From the NCBI GenBank assembly GCA_947177165.1, contig CAMWTP010000004.1, forward strand, positions 78,636-142,635: DNA of 64,000 nt, read 5' to 3'. Numbering within the stretch: position 1 is the stretch's first letter; every line of letters starts with the position of its first letter. The notes beneath the pieces were generated by a model that made no database searches, was not told the DNA's origin, and worked only from the letters and a program-made list of their open reading frames with translations. The DNA comes from an uncultured Lachnospiraceae bacterium. Its GTDB lineage: Bacteria > Bacillota > Clostridia > Lachnospirales > Lachnospiraceae. Below are positions 8,532 through 18,000 of this stretch, in pieces. Position numbers and translations under genes: made by a program.

Positions 8532-8654
8532 AGAATAGATAACACGGAAAGGGAGTGTATTGTTGCATGGACAGTTGTGACGGCAGCGGACAACATCATA
8601 TGGGTGAATACACGACATTCCGTGTTTTTGGTACAGGGGAAAAACATCCCCTGT
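8532..8654 (+). ncRNA. Structured leader or small RNA upstream of mgtE
   Basis: Directly after a consensus promoter lies a compact fold: AACACGGAA (8541-8549) pairs with TTCCGTGTT (8618-8626), inside it GTGTATT (8555-8561) pairs with AATACAC (8607-8613), and GTTGT can pair with ACAAC in the apex. Five T residues (8625-8629) follow the closing stem, so it looks like a terminated RNA of about 100 nt or an attenuator. A second hairpin, ACAGGGG/CCCCTGT (8633-8654), follows before mgtE. The Mg-sensing M-box consensus was looked for and is not present. I cannot assign it to a known riboswitch class. Confidence 0.45.
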
Positions 8655-8750
8655 CTGATTGTGCGTGCACGGGAAACGGGCCGCTGCACTGAGTCTGGAT
8701 TCGCCCACAGCAAATTGGTATATACTATGATATAGAAGGGCGATGATCTT

Positions 8751-10145
8751 TTGGAAAATGAAGTTTTTACTGAACCAGACTACATCAAGGAGTTAATCGA
8801 ACTGATCCGAAGCGGCGCAGGCAGGGACCGGCTTGCGGAGGAACTCACCAATTATCACGACAATGATATCTCAAATGCGCTCGACGAACTGAATGCGGAC
8901 GAGAGAAAAGTACTCTACCACATTCTCGGGGACGAGCGCGTCTCAGAAATCTTTGCCTATCTGGACGATCCCGGAAAATATCTCGGGGAGCTGGAGCTGG
9001 AACGGGCCGCGGACATCATCGAGAACATGGATGCGGACGATGCCGTGGATGTCCTCGAGGAGGTCGACGAGGAGACAAGAAAACAGTTAATCGAGCTGAT
9101 CGACGAGGAATCAAAGGAGGACATCAAACTGATCTGCTCCTATGAGGAGGACGAGATCGGCAGCAAAATGACCACGAACTTCATAGAGATCGGCAAGAGT
9201 CTCACCATCAAACAGGCCATGCGTTCCCTGATCGCTCAGGCGGAGGAAAATGACAATATTTCGACGCTGTTCGTGGAGGACGACGATGGCACTTTTTATG
9301 GCGCCATTGACCTGAAGGATCTGATCGTGGCGCGAAATTACATGAATCTCGAGAACCTGATCACACAGTCTTTCCCCTATGTGCGTGACCACGAGATGAT
9401 ATCTGACTGTATCGAGCGCCTGAAGGATTACGCGGAGGACTCCATTCCTGTCCTGAACGACAGAAACGAGCTGATCGGTGTCATCACTGCCCAGGATATC
9501 GTTGAGGTTATCGATGACGAGATGGGCGATGATTACGCAAAACTCGCCGGCATGACCGAGGAGGCCGAGCTCGAGGAATCCCTCGGCGAGAGTATCAAAA
9601 AGCGCCTGCCATGGCTGATCGTGCTTCTCGGGCTCAGCATGTGTGTGTCCACCGTGACGAGCCTGTTTGAGGGCGTCATCGCACAGCTTGCCATCATCGT
9701 CAGCTTCCAGTCGGTGATACTCGGCATGTCAGGAAATGTGGGAACACAGTCGCTCGCTGTTACCATCCGGCTCCTGATGGACGAGAATCTCGAGACCAGG
9801 CAGAAGATCGGCATGATTTTCCGGGAAATGCGGATTGGATTTTCCAATGGGCTGATACTGGGATTTTTATCCTGTTTATTCATAGGCGGTTATCTTTGCC
9901 TGCTCAAAGATAAGTCACCGCAATACGCCTTTGCGATATCGCTCTGCGCGGGAATCGCACTCCTGATGGCCATGACGATTTCTAGCATTGTGGGAACCTC
10001 CGTACCAATGTTTTTCAAAAAAATAAACGTCGATCCGGCAGTAGCGTCCGGTCCTCTGATCACCACTGTCAATGACCTGATCGGTGTTGTCACATACTAT
10101 GGCGTCGCCTGGCTGCTGCTCATCAACTTCCTTCATCTGGGCTAA
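8751..10145 (+). CDS. mgtE: Magnesium transporter MgtE
   Basis: 464 aa; Mg2+ channel of the cytoplasmic membrane. Seen in family order: an acidic N-terminal helical domain (about 1-130, many Asp/Glu), two CBS domains (about 135-255, with the IGVITAQDIVEVI end of the second), a connecting helix, and five transmembrane segments (about 283-462) including the conserved MSGNVGTQSLAVTIR pore-region motif. The start is TTG, with AGAAGGG about 10 nt upstream. It is preceded by a structured leader. MgtE closes by Mg2+ binding to its CBS/N domains; the acidic N domain here fits that. Confidence 0.95.
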   Translation: MENEVFTEPDYIKELIELIRSGAGRDRLAEELTNYHDNDISNALDELNADERKVLYHILGDERVSEIFAYLDDPGKYLGELELERAADIIENMDADDAVDVLEEVDEETRKQLIELIDEESKEDIKLICSYEEDEIGSKMTTNFIEIGKSLTIKQAMRSLIAQAEENDNISTLFVEDDDGTFYGAIDLKDLIVARNYMNLENLITQSFPYVRDHEMISDCIERLKDYAEDSIPVLNDRNELIGVITAQDIVEVIDDEMGDDYAKLAGMTEEAELEESLGESIKKRLPWLIVLLGLSMCVSTVTSLFEGVIAQLAIIVSFQSVILGMSGNVGTQSLAVTIRLLMDENLETRQKIGMIFREMRIGFSNGLILGFLSCLFIGGYLCLLKDKSPQYAFAISLCAGIALLMAMTISSIVGTSVPMFFKKINVDPAVASGPLITTVNDLIGVVTYYGVAWLLLINFLHLG

Positions 10146-10307
10146 GGATCTGTACCTGAAAACCGATAATGCATAAAAATCCATTATATGCAAATACTAG
10201 CAATACAGTTAAGCTATATTTTGAACTTGCTAATAATTAGGAACCCTGAAGAAGACAGAGATAATATGATTTCTGAAGGTTCCATACCAGGAATGGAGGA
10301 AATATCG

Positions 10308-10856
10308 GTGAAGGCTACGGGAATAGTGCGTAGGATTGACGATTTGGGACGCGTTGTCATACCAAAGGAAATAAGAAGGACTCTGAGGATAAGGGAATCG
10401 GATCCGCTTGAAATCTTTACGGATCACGAGGGAGCGATCATTCTAAAAAAATACTCACCCATCGGTGAGCTCGGAAGCTTTGCAAAACAGTATGCGGAAA
10501 GCCTCTCTCAGGTGTCAGGCCATCTGGCACTGATCGCAGACAGAGACCAGATCATCGCAGCTGCAGGCAGCAACAGCAAACAAGTGCTTGGAAAATCTGT
10601 CAGCAAAGCATTGGAAGAAAAGATGAATTCGCGCGAGACAGTGTGCTCTTCGCGCAGCGATAAAGATTATGTGTCCGTGACGGAAGATGAATCTGAGGAG
10701 TATCAGCACGAGGTCATCATACCGATCATCACGCAGGGTGACGTGATCGGCGCAGTCGTGCTCCTGTCCGCCAAGGCCGGCGACGAGATGAACGAGGTGG
10801 AGATGAAGCTTGCGCAGTCGGCTGCCGGCTTTCTCGGCAAACAGATGGAACAATAA
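10308..10856 (+). CDS. spoVT: Stage V sporulation protein T
   Basis: 182 aa from the GTG at 10308, which follows a strong GGAGGA by 7 nt; an upstream in-frame ATG at 10188 lacks a ribosome site and would add residues unlike SpoVT. Residues 1-50 form the AbrB/MazE swapped-hairpin DNA-binding domain (KATGIVRRIDDLGRVVIPKE), and residues about 60-180 a GAF-like domain. In Bacillus this tetramer controls late forespore genes under sigma-G. It sits alone between mgtE and a convergent HAD gene, and ends at a shared terminator. Confidence 0.93.
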   Translation: MKATGIVRRIDDLGRVVIPKEIRRTLRIRESDPLEIFTDHEGAIILKKYSPIGELGSFAKQYAESLSQVSGHLALIADRDQIIAAAGSNSKQVLGKSVSKALEEKMNSRETVCSSRSDKDYVSVTEDESEEYQHEVIIPIITQGDVIGAVVLLSAKAGDEMNEVEMKLAQSAAGFLGKQMEQ

Positions 10857-10866
10857 AATCTTTTAC

Positions 10867-10903
10867 ACAAAGAAAAAGGACATTGAATTGTCCTTTTCTT
10901 TGT
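10867..10903. terminator. Bidirectional terminator between spoVT and the HAD gene
   Basis: ACAAAGAAAA(A)GGACA pairs with TGTCCTTTTCTTTGT, a 15-bp stem with one bulged A and a 6-nt loop. T-rich on both exits, placed between two convergent stop codons. Confidence 0.85.
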
Positions 10904-11560
10904 TTATCCCCGCTCTGTAATGATTCTGCTGATATCCGCAAGTGAGTCAGCCACCGCATACAGCAGCGGGCTGATCTCCTCGTCAGGCTGCGTCAGATCC
11001 GGCACCATCACTGGTTTACAGCCCGCCGCGTACGCTGACTTGATGCCGTTTGGCGAATCCTCCACCGCGATGCAGTCCGATGGTCTCTCCCCGATCTGCT
11101 CACAGGCGTAGAGATAGACATCGGGTGCCGGCTTTCCATGTGCCACCTGCTTGGCACTCACAATTTTATCAAACTGGTCCTTCACGCCGATTTTCTCAAG
11201 ATGCTGCAGCGTGAGCCCGATCGGTGTCGCTGTCGCCACGGCCGCCTTGATACCGCTCTCACGCAAAAAAGCCAGTATCTCGTCAATACCAGACTTTTTC
11301 TCCAGGCCATACTTTTCCAACCGCTCCGCCACAAGGCTTCGCCTGACCTCCCGTATGGCAAAATAGTCAAAGCCTGCCCCAAAGATGTCCTTCATCATCT
11401 CTGCGGCAAGCCTTGCATCACAGCTGCGAAGCATCAGCGCATGTTCCCTCTTAAAATCTTTAAACCCCGCCATGTGTGCCGCTTCACACCATGCTGCATT
11501 GTAATGTTTTTCCGTATCAATGAGTACTCCGTCCATGTCAAATATTACTGCCTTGATCAT
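10904..11560 (-). CDS. HAD-superfamily phosphatase / beta-phosphoglucomutase-like
   Basis: 218 aa, subfamily IA HAD hydrolase. Motif I is DMDGVLIDT (residues 8-16) with the nucleophile and acid Asp pair, motif II a Thr in VATAT (about residue 113), motif III a Lys before PAPDVYL, and motif IV VEDSPNGI (about 170). The helical cap between motifs I and II is type C1. Family members are either small-sugar phosphatases or beta-phosphoglucomutases; the VEDSPNGI form and cap size allow both. The ATG start is clear. It is convergent with spoVT. Confidence 0.85.
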   Translation of the reverse strand: MIKAVIFDMDGVLIDTEKHYNAAWCEAAHMAGFKDFKREHALMLRSCDARLAAEMMKDIFGAGFDYFAIREVRRSLVAERLEKYGLEKKSGIDEILAFLRESGIKAAVATATPIGLTLQHLEKIGVKDQFDKIVSAKQVAHGKPAPDVYLYACEQIGERPSDCIAVEDSPNGIKSAYAAGCKPVMVPDLTQPDEEISPLLYAVADSLADISRIITERG

Positions 11561-11591
11561 ATTGTTCCTCTAACCCTTATTGCAGAAACGT

Positions 11592-12857
11592 TTAGTTTTT
11601 TGAGTATAGTATCTTCTCCTTCGGTATTTCCTGATTCTGCTGCATTATGTTCAGGAGCGTGATGTAGTTCTTGATCATGTCACGCGCAGTATTTTCCCCA
11701 CCGTCCAAGTTTTTCCCATACTGCTGCTTCAGAAAATAAATGTAATCATCATGCTCAAGTTTCGGAGTGTACTCGTACAAAATCCCATGTATTTCCGCAA
11801 GCTTCTCCAGCAGAACATACATCTCACCCGGATTCAGTACGGACAATTTGATGACAGGCGCTGCCATATCCCTCATTGTCACGCTGCCTTCCTGTCCAAA
11901 GCTGGAATCTGCAAGCCTTGAGCGCAGCGGCTCAAAACTGAATACTCCCCTCACAGGATCCTCCATGGCTTCCTTCGTGACGCTCATGATAATGCCCAGA
12001 TGGGAAGCCTTTCCCTGCAGCGCGTCATTGTAGATCGACAATAGCTTGTTGTAATTGTACTCCCTGCCTACACGGCTTGGAATCTCATACAGCGTCGAGA
12101 GCTCATCCATACACACGTAAAGCCCCGCATAGCCTGCCTTCACCACAAAATCCGCAAACAATTTCATAAAATCATACCAGTTATCATCCGTAATGATCAG
12201 ATTTACCCCTAAATCTGTCTTCGCCTCTGTTCTGGTCCTGTACTCCCCACAGAGCCATCGCAGAGCCCTTTTCTGCAGCTCCACATCCCCCTTACGGTAT
12301 CCTTTGTAATAGGAAGCAAGCACTTTCCCGAAATCAAAACCGTTTACACGCTCCTCCATCGAGGAGGTGATCTTGTAAATCTTCTGACTGACCCTCACGT
12401 CGAAAACCTCGTGCCCCGGTACAAGTCCCTCAAATTGTACCACTTCGTTTTCGAGCGTGCCAATCCACTTGTCAAGAATGAGCTGCAATGCCCCGTTATC
12501 AGGACTCGCATGCGTCGCCATGTTTCTGATCAATTCCCGATATGTCGCAAGTCCCTGTCCCTTGTTTCCGACAAATCTCTTGTCCACGGAGAGCTCCACA
12601 TCTGTCACGACAAAGTTTTTCTCCATCACATGATTTCTGAGTGCATGCATGAGAAAGGTCTTGCCGCTTCCGTATTTCCCCTCGATAAACCGGAACGCTG
12701 CCCCTCCCTGCTCAATGATGGAAACGTCCTGCAATAGCGCCTGAATCTCACTCTTTCTCCCCACAGTGATGTACTCAAGTCCTATCCTTGGAACGACTCC
12801 GCTTTTTAAGGAATTTAAAACGGTGGCTGCTGTTGTCCTCGATATCCCGTTGTCCAT
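11592..12857 (-). CDS. BrxC/BrxD-type P-loop ATPase (DUF2791-like)
   Basis: 421 aa from the ATG at 12857 (GGGGAGG 10 nt upstream); the frame is open further upstream. Walker A is GKYGSGKT (residues 60-67), Walker B is CMDELS with Asp251-Glu252, and an Arg-bearing PLRSRLADSSFG segment lies near residues 300-315. The IEGKYGSGKTFLMHAL context and the DELSTLYEI stretch are those of the BREX-system ATP-binding family (BrxC/BrxD, DUF2791), also used in TerB/helicase-associated loci. No PglZ, methyltransferase or helicase is nearby. It follows a DUF4391-like gene by 99 nt, with a short hairpin between them. Role inferred: ATP-driven DNA or protein remodelling, possibly defence. Confidence 0.8.
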   Translation of the reverse strand: MDNGISRTTAATVLNSLKSGVVPRIGLEYITVGRKSEIQALLQDVSIIEQGGAAFRFIEGKYGSGKTFLMHALRNHVMEKNFVVTDVELSVDKRFVGNKGQGLATYRELIRNMATHASPDNGALQLILDKWIGTLENEVVQFEGLVPGHEVFDVRVSQKIYKITSSMEERVNGFDFGKVLASYYKGYRKGDVELQKRALRWLCGEYRTRTEAKTDLGVNLIITDDNWYDFMKLFADFVVKAGYAGLYVCMDELSTLYEIPSRVGREYNYNKLLSIYNDALQGKASHLGIIMSVTKEAMEDPVRGVFSFEPLRSRLADSSFGQEGSVTMRDMAAPVIKLSVLNPGEMYVLLEKLAEIHGILYEYTPKLEHDDYIYFLKQQYGKNLDGGENTARDMIKNYITLLNIMQQNQEIPKEKILYSKN

Positions 12858-12924
12858 ACAACCCATTCCTCCCCTTACTGCTGTGTGCTTTCGGAAACTC
12901 CCCAGTCCCATCCGCACTCTATGT

Positions 12925-12944
12925 AAAAAAATCGAAAATCGATT
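12925..12944 (-). terminator. Short attenuator-like hairpin between the two genes of the pair
   Basis: On the minus strand AATCGA-TTT-TCGATT followed by five more T. A 6-bp AT-rich stem is weak, so it may attenuate transcription into the ATPase gene rather than stop it. Confidence 0.4.
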
Positions 12945-12956
12945 CTCTTACCGATG

Positions 12957-13583
12957 TTATACTACTTTGAGCTGTGACTGCACGAAATCCGCATCCGCCC
13001 TGATCCGCTCGAGATTTTCCAGGCTGAACTCAAATGCAAAGGACTCTCTCTCATTGTCCTTGTTCAACTGCTCAAACGCTTTCTCAATCATGATCATGCG
13101 CTTCTGATGAAAAAGCATCGCGTAAATGCGCTTATGAATCTGCTGTGTTGTCTTGCCGGAATCGGCGTCATAATCGATCACCTCGATCAGACGGTCCGCG
13201 TCATACGGATAAAAATCGGTCGAACATGTCCTGCTCGATTTTCCCACCGGAATATAGGTCCCCATAGACAGTTCGCCATTGCACAGATAGACCATCAGTA
13301 TCGGCCGCTGCAGCAATCCTGCAAACACATCCGTGAGCAGGTCTGGATCAATTTTTCTCTTAAGGATTACCTCAAACACTGACAATCCCTGCTCCCTGAC
13401 AAGCTCCTTCATGTCCTTGACTCCTTCTTTGTCCACCAGATGATAACTCCACTCGACACACTCAATCTCGGCTTCAAAAATGCGGCGGCATTTCAGATTG
13501 TCAATTTTCTGGAACAGCGCGTCCAGCGGCATTCCCTTATCAACTTTGTACTGCTTTGGAATATTGTATCTTCCCTCGCTCAT
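12957..13583 (-). CDS. DUF4391-like protein
   Basis: 208 aa, cytoplasmic, no membrane helix. It resembles the DUF4391 family in layout: an N-terminal IPKQY, a central I.CVEWSYHL stretch, a VFEVILKR strand (about residues 76-83), and RPILMVYLCNGELSMGTYIP (about 98-117), followed by a helical C-terminus with a charged heptad-like region. The match is by eye and the family has no known activity, though it is often found near helicases and methyltransferases of restriction-like loci. The ATG follows GGGAG. It begins a two-gene unit with the BrxC/D-type ATPase and has its own AT-rich promoter. Confidence 0.55.
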   Translation of the reverse strand: MSEGRYNIPKQYKVDKGMPLDALFQKIDNLKCRRIFEAEIECVEWSYHLVDKEGVKDMKELVREQGLSVFEVILKRKIDPDLLTDVFAGLLQRPILMVYLCNGELSMGTYIPVGKSSRTCSTDFYPYDADRLIEVIDYDADSGKTTQQIHKRIYAMLFHQKRMIMIEKAFEQLNKDNERESFAFEFSLENLERIRADADFVQSQLKVV

Positions 13584-13647
13584 ACGAATCTCCCACCTTT
13601 ACATATTCAAATCGTCAACATTTTATGTTAATCGTTTCTTAACCATT

Positions 13648-13676
13648 ATAATATACTATTTGAATAATTTCTACAA
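13648..13676 (-). promoter_or_regulatory. Promoter of the DUF4391-like/ATPase unit
   Basis: Minus strand TTGTAG (13671-13676), 17 bp, TATTAT (13648-13653), inside a very AT-rich 150-bp stretch (13584-13735) unlike its surroundings. Confidence 0.5.
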
Positions 13677-13737
13677 TTTATTGAATTTTTTTAATTTTTG
13701 TGAAAAATGTTGTGCTTTCAAAGAAAATCGGGAATGA

Positions 13738-13781
13738 AAAGAGGAGAAAAACTGTCACATTACACAGTTTTCCTCCTCTTT
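13738..13781 (-). terminator. Terminator of the aldo/keto reductase gene
   Basis: An 18-bp stem (AAAGAGGAG... / ...CTCCTCTTT, one mismatch length difference) with an 8-nt loop, followed on the minus strand by TTTTC. It lies 12 nt past the stop codon at 13794. Confidence 0.75.
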
Positions 13782-13793
13782 GATATCCCCATT

Positions 13794-14936
13794 TCAATCC
13801 AAATCCTTAGTTATGTCATCCAGCTCCGCCTGCAGCCGCGCAAGATCCTCCCGAATCGCGATATGCTGCGGACATGCCTGCTCACATTTGCCGCACCTGA
13901 CACAGTTGGACGCCTTGTTTGCATCCTCCATTCCTTTTGTCCAATTCCGTCTTGCCTCGTCTATATTCTCGTAAATATGGTACTGGTTCCAGATGCGGAA
14001 GCACTGCGGAATATCGACGCCAGCCGGACAGGGCATGCAGTAGCGGCATCCTGTACAGTCATTCTGAACTCTGCGGTGCAATGTATCCGCAACCTTATCG
14101 ATAATCGCCCTCTCCGCATCACTCAGCGGCTCAAAGCTGGCAAATGTCGAGAGATTATCCTCCACCTGCTCCATTGCCGACATACCGCTCAGCACGACTT
14201 TCACATTGTCAAAGCTCCCTACATAGCGCAGAGCCCATGAGGAAGTGGACGCCTCCGGGCGCGCCTTCCTGAACAGCTCATCGATTCCATCCGCCGGAAG
14301 CTTTGCGAGCGAACCGCCCTTTACAGGCTCCATGACCACCATGGGAATGCCCAGTTTTTTGGCGAGTTCCACGCCCTTCAAAGTCGCCTGCGTGTCCCGG
14401 TCCATATAGTTTAGCTGAATCTGGCAGAAATCCCACTTGTATGAGGTGATGATCTCCTCAAACGCCTCATAGTCGTCGTGGAATGAAAATCCGAGATATT
14501 TGATTTTTCCGTCCGCGCGAAGCTTCTCGCAGCATCCGAGGATATCGAGCTCCTTCACAATTTTCCATCGCTCACCGTTCAGCGCGTGCATCAGGTAAAA
14601 ATCAACAAAATCCTTCTGCAGACGTTCTAACTGTTCGGAAAAAATGCGCTTCACATCATCGATCGTCTTCACCGCCCACACTGGCAGCTTTGTCGCCAGA
14701 TAATACGAATCCCTCGGATACCGTGCGAGCGCCTTTCCCGTGACTGCCTCGCTCTTACCCCCATGATAGGGATACGCCGTGTCAAAATATGTAACCCCGG
14801 CCTGATATGCCCTGTCAATCATGGCGAGCGCTTCCTCCTCATTGATGCTGCCATCCGCGTTTGTCGGAAACCGCATACAGCCAAATCCCAGCAGTGATGT
14901 GCTGATTCCCAGATTCTCCATCTTCCTGTACTCCAT
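13794..14936 (-). CDS. Aldo/keto reductase with C-terminal 4Fe-4S domain
   Basis: 380 aa from the ATG at 14936, which follows GAGGAGG. Residues 1-270 are an AKR barrel with the catalytic Asp-Tyr-Lys-His set (DTAYPYHGG near 52, TKLP near 85, a His in LMHAL near 115). Residues about 285-380 hold iron-sulfur cysteines: CTGCRYCMPCPAGVDIP and CVRCGKCEQACPQ, enough for two 4Fe-4S clusters. This fused type is common in strict anaerobes; its electron donor is probably not NADPH alone. Substrate unknown. Single gene with its own terminator. Confidence 0.9.
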   Translation of the reverse strand: MEYRKMENLGISTSLLGFGCMRFPTNADGSINEEEALAMIDRAYQAGVTYFDTAYPYHGGKSEAVTGKALARYPRDSYYLATKLPVWAVKTIDDVKRIFSEQLERLQKDFVDFYLMHALNGERWKIVKELDILGCCEKLRADGKIKYLGFSFHDDYEAFEEIITSYKWDFCQIQLNYMDRDTQATLKGVELAKKLGIPMVVMEPVKGGSLAKLPADGIDELFRKARPEASTSSWALRYVGSFDNVKVVLSGMSAMEQVEDNLSTFASFEPLSDAERAIIDKVADTLHRRVQNDCTGCRYCMPCPAGVDIPQCFRIWNQYHIYENIDEARRNWTKGMEDANKASNCVRCGKCEQACPQHIAIREDLARLQAELDDITKDLD

Positions 14937-15075
14937 AACAAGTCCTCCTCTTCCCATCGATTTCTTATCACACACATTAAGAACTGTATCAAATAACACA
15001 GATCATTCTCGCAGAATCATGCTGTGCTGATTTTTATTCCTGAAAGCCCTTAGGATTTTTCTACAGTTCCTCAGT

Positions 15076-18000
15076 TCAGGCATCATACAGCACTGTCATA
15101 TCCTCGAGCAGTTTGCCTGTATGTGCCATCATGAGCTCTGCCTCTTTCTCTATTAAACCATATTTTTTATACTTTAGCACGAAATTTGGCGTCCCTTTTG
15201 CGGAAAATTCCAGTACGCCCTTGTACTTTGCCATCAGGTCGGGAAGCCGCTCGACACGGACGGGCGCATAGGGCTCCATAAAAAATGTGACCTGCCCTAC
15301 TTTTCCCTTGATCTCGGTCACATAGCGCTTGTGCGCTGTCACGCGTATCAGAGATATCTGTATCAGATTTTCAACCGATTTGGGCACATTCCCGAAGCGG
15401 TCCTTCAGCTCTTTTCTCATGTCATCGCACTCCGCCGCGCTCTCAAGGCTTGCGATTCGCTTGTAGATGTCAAGCTTCTGGACTTCGTTCACGATATACT
15501 CGGGCGGGATAAAGGCGTCGACATCCATATCGACGTAAGTGCCAAAATCCGTGTCCACCTTTTTGGTTCCTTTCAAGGTCCTGACTGCCTCGTTGAGCAT
15601 CTTGCAGTACAGATCATAGCCGACTGCCTCCATATGGCCGTGCTGGCGCTCTCCCAGAAGGTTTCCGGCTCCCCTGATTTCAAGATCCCTCATGGCAATC
15701 TTGAAGCCGCTTCCAAGGTCTGTAAATTCCCGTATCGCCTGCAGGCGCTTCTCCGCCACTTCCTTGAGCATCTTGTCTTTCTTGTACATTAAGAACGCAT
15801 ATGACGTGCGGTTTGAACGTCCCACGCGCCCGCGCAGCTGATAGAGCTGTGACAATCCCATCGCATCGGAATCGTGGATGATCATCGTGTTGACATTCGA
15901 GATATCAAGTCCGGTCTCGATGATTGTCGTCGACACCAGCACATCAATCTCGTTGCCGATAAACTGGAACATAATCTTCTCAAGCTCGTGCTCCTTCATC
16001 TGTCCGTGGGCAAAGGCCACGACAGCCTCCGGCACGAGGCGCGCAACCTGATTGGTAATTTCTTCTATGTTGTTGATATGATTGTACACATAATACACCT
16101 GTCCCTGTCTGGACAATTCGCGCACGATCGCCTCGCGCACCATCTCCTCATTGTACTCCATGACATACGTCTGTATCGGCTGGCGCTCACCGGGCGCCTC
16201 CTCCAAAACACTCATGTCGCGGATTCCCACAAGGCTCATGTGCAGTGTTCGCGGAATCGGCGTCGCTGTCAACGTCAGCACATCCACATCCTCTTTCACT
16301 TGTTTGATCTTCTCCTTGTGACGCACACCGAAACGCTGCTCCTCGTCGACAATCAAAAGCCCAAGATCCTTGTACTGCACGTCTGCTGACAACAGTCTGT
16401 GCGTACCGATGACAATGTCCACCAGACCTTTTTTCAGCCCTTCGATGGTCTTTTTCACCTCGCCCGCGGTCCGAAAACGCGACATCATCTCCACGTTCAC
16501 CGGAAAATCCTTCATGCGCTGCAGGAATGTATTGTAGTGCTGCTGTGCCAGAATCGTCGTGGGCACGAGATAGGCGACCTGCTTGCCATCCTGAACTGCC
16601 TTGAATGCAGCGCGTATCGCAATCTCCGTCTTCCCGTACCCCACATCGCCGCAGATCAGACGGTCCATGATGCGCGGGCTCTCCATGTCACTCTTTGTCG
16701 CCTCTATCGCAAGCAGCTGGTCTCCGGTCTCCTCGAACGGAAACATCTCCTCAAACTCCTGCTGCCACACGGTATCTTTGCTAAAGACAAACCCCTGCTT
16801 CTGCTGCCGGACTGCGTACAGTTCCACGAGGTCTTTTGCGATCTCGTTGACAGCACTCTTTACCCTCGACTTTGTCTTCACCCACTCCTGTGTGCCGAGC
16901 TTGTTTAATTTCGGCTTTTTGGCCGCGTCGGAGGATGCGTACTTCTGAATCACATCAAGCCCCGTCGCAAGGACATAGAGATTGCCGCCGTCGCGGTACT
17001 CAATCTTGATGTAGTCCTTCACGACCTTGTCTACCTCGACCTTCTCAATCCCTTTATAGACGCCGAGACCGTGATTTTCATGGACAACGTAATCCCCGAC
17101 CTTTAAGTCCGAAAAGTTCTGGATTTTCTGTCCCTCATATGTCTTTTTCTTTTTCCTGCGCTGCTGTTTGCCGAAAATATCCGTCTCCGATATCACGACA
17201 AATTTTAACAGCGGATACTCATACCCTTTCAGAACAGAGCCGTGGTAAGTCATAATCTCTCCTGGCTGCAATACTCTGTCTGGGTCCTCCGAGTAGAAGG
17301 CGAGAAGCCCCTCGTCCATAAGATCTGCAGCGAGGCGTTTTGCGCGCGTCGCTGAGGCGGACAGCAGCAGCACCCTGTACCCCTGCTTCTTAAAATGGTT
17401 TAAGTCCTTCACAAGCTCTGCAAAGCTATTATTATAGGAAGAAATATTTCTGGTATTGACGGCGAAACGGTTTGCAAACTTAATGCCAAAGCCTTTGAAC
17501 TCCATCGTAGAAAGCGCAAGAATACGCTGATCTTCTAGCTTTGCCATCGCCTCCTGCACAGAAAAGAGCACATCCATCTGTCTGGGCAGGATATAGCCCT
17601 TCTCCACCCTGTTTGTCATGCTCTCCCGAAACTCCAGCTCCACCGCCCTCGCGTGCTCCTCGATGCGGAGCGGCTCGTCGAGATAAATACAGCATCTCCG
17701 GTTCTTAAAAAAGTCCATAAAGGATATCGTCTCTTCATAAAAATAGTTGATATAACTGTCGAGATTGACAAGACTCTGAAACTGCATCACCTGCTCCCGC
17801 AAATCCCTCACTGCCGTCTCAAGCCGGTGTGCTTCTTCCGGCTTTGTCTGTTCCCGGAAACGTTTTGCCTGCGCCTTGCAATCCTGCTCAATCTTGTGAA
17901 AACCCCTGTCGAGTACGGACTGCGACAGAATCAGCTCCGCCGCCGGATAAACTGACACTTGTGTCATATTTTCTTCAATAGACCGCTGGCTTAACACATC

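Noticed and set aside
8402..8713. 103-codon minus-strand frame between mgtE and the coat-like gene
   Set aside because: It runs antisense through the promoter and hairpins of the mgtE leader and has no recognisable sequence.
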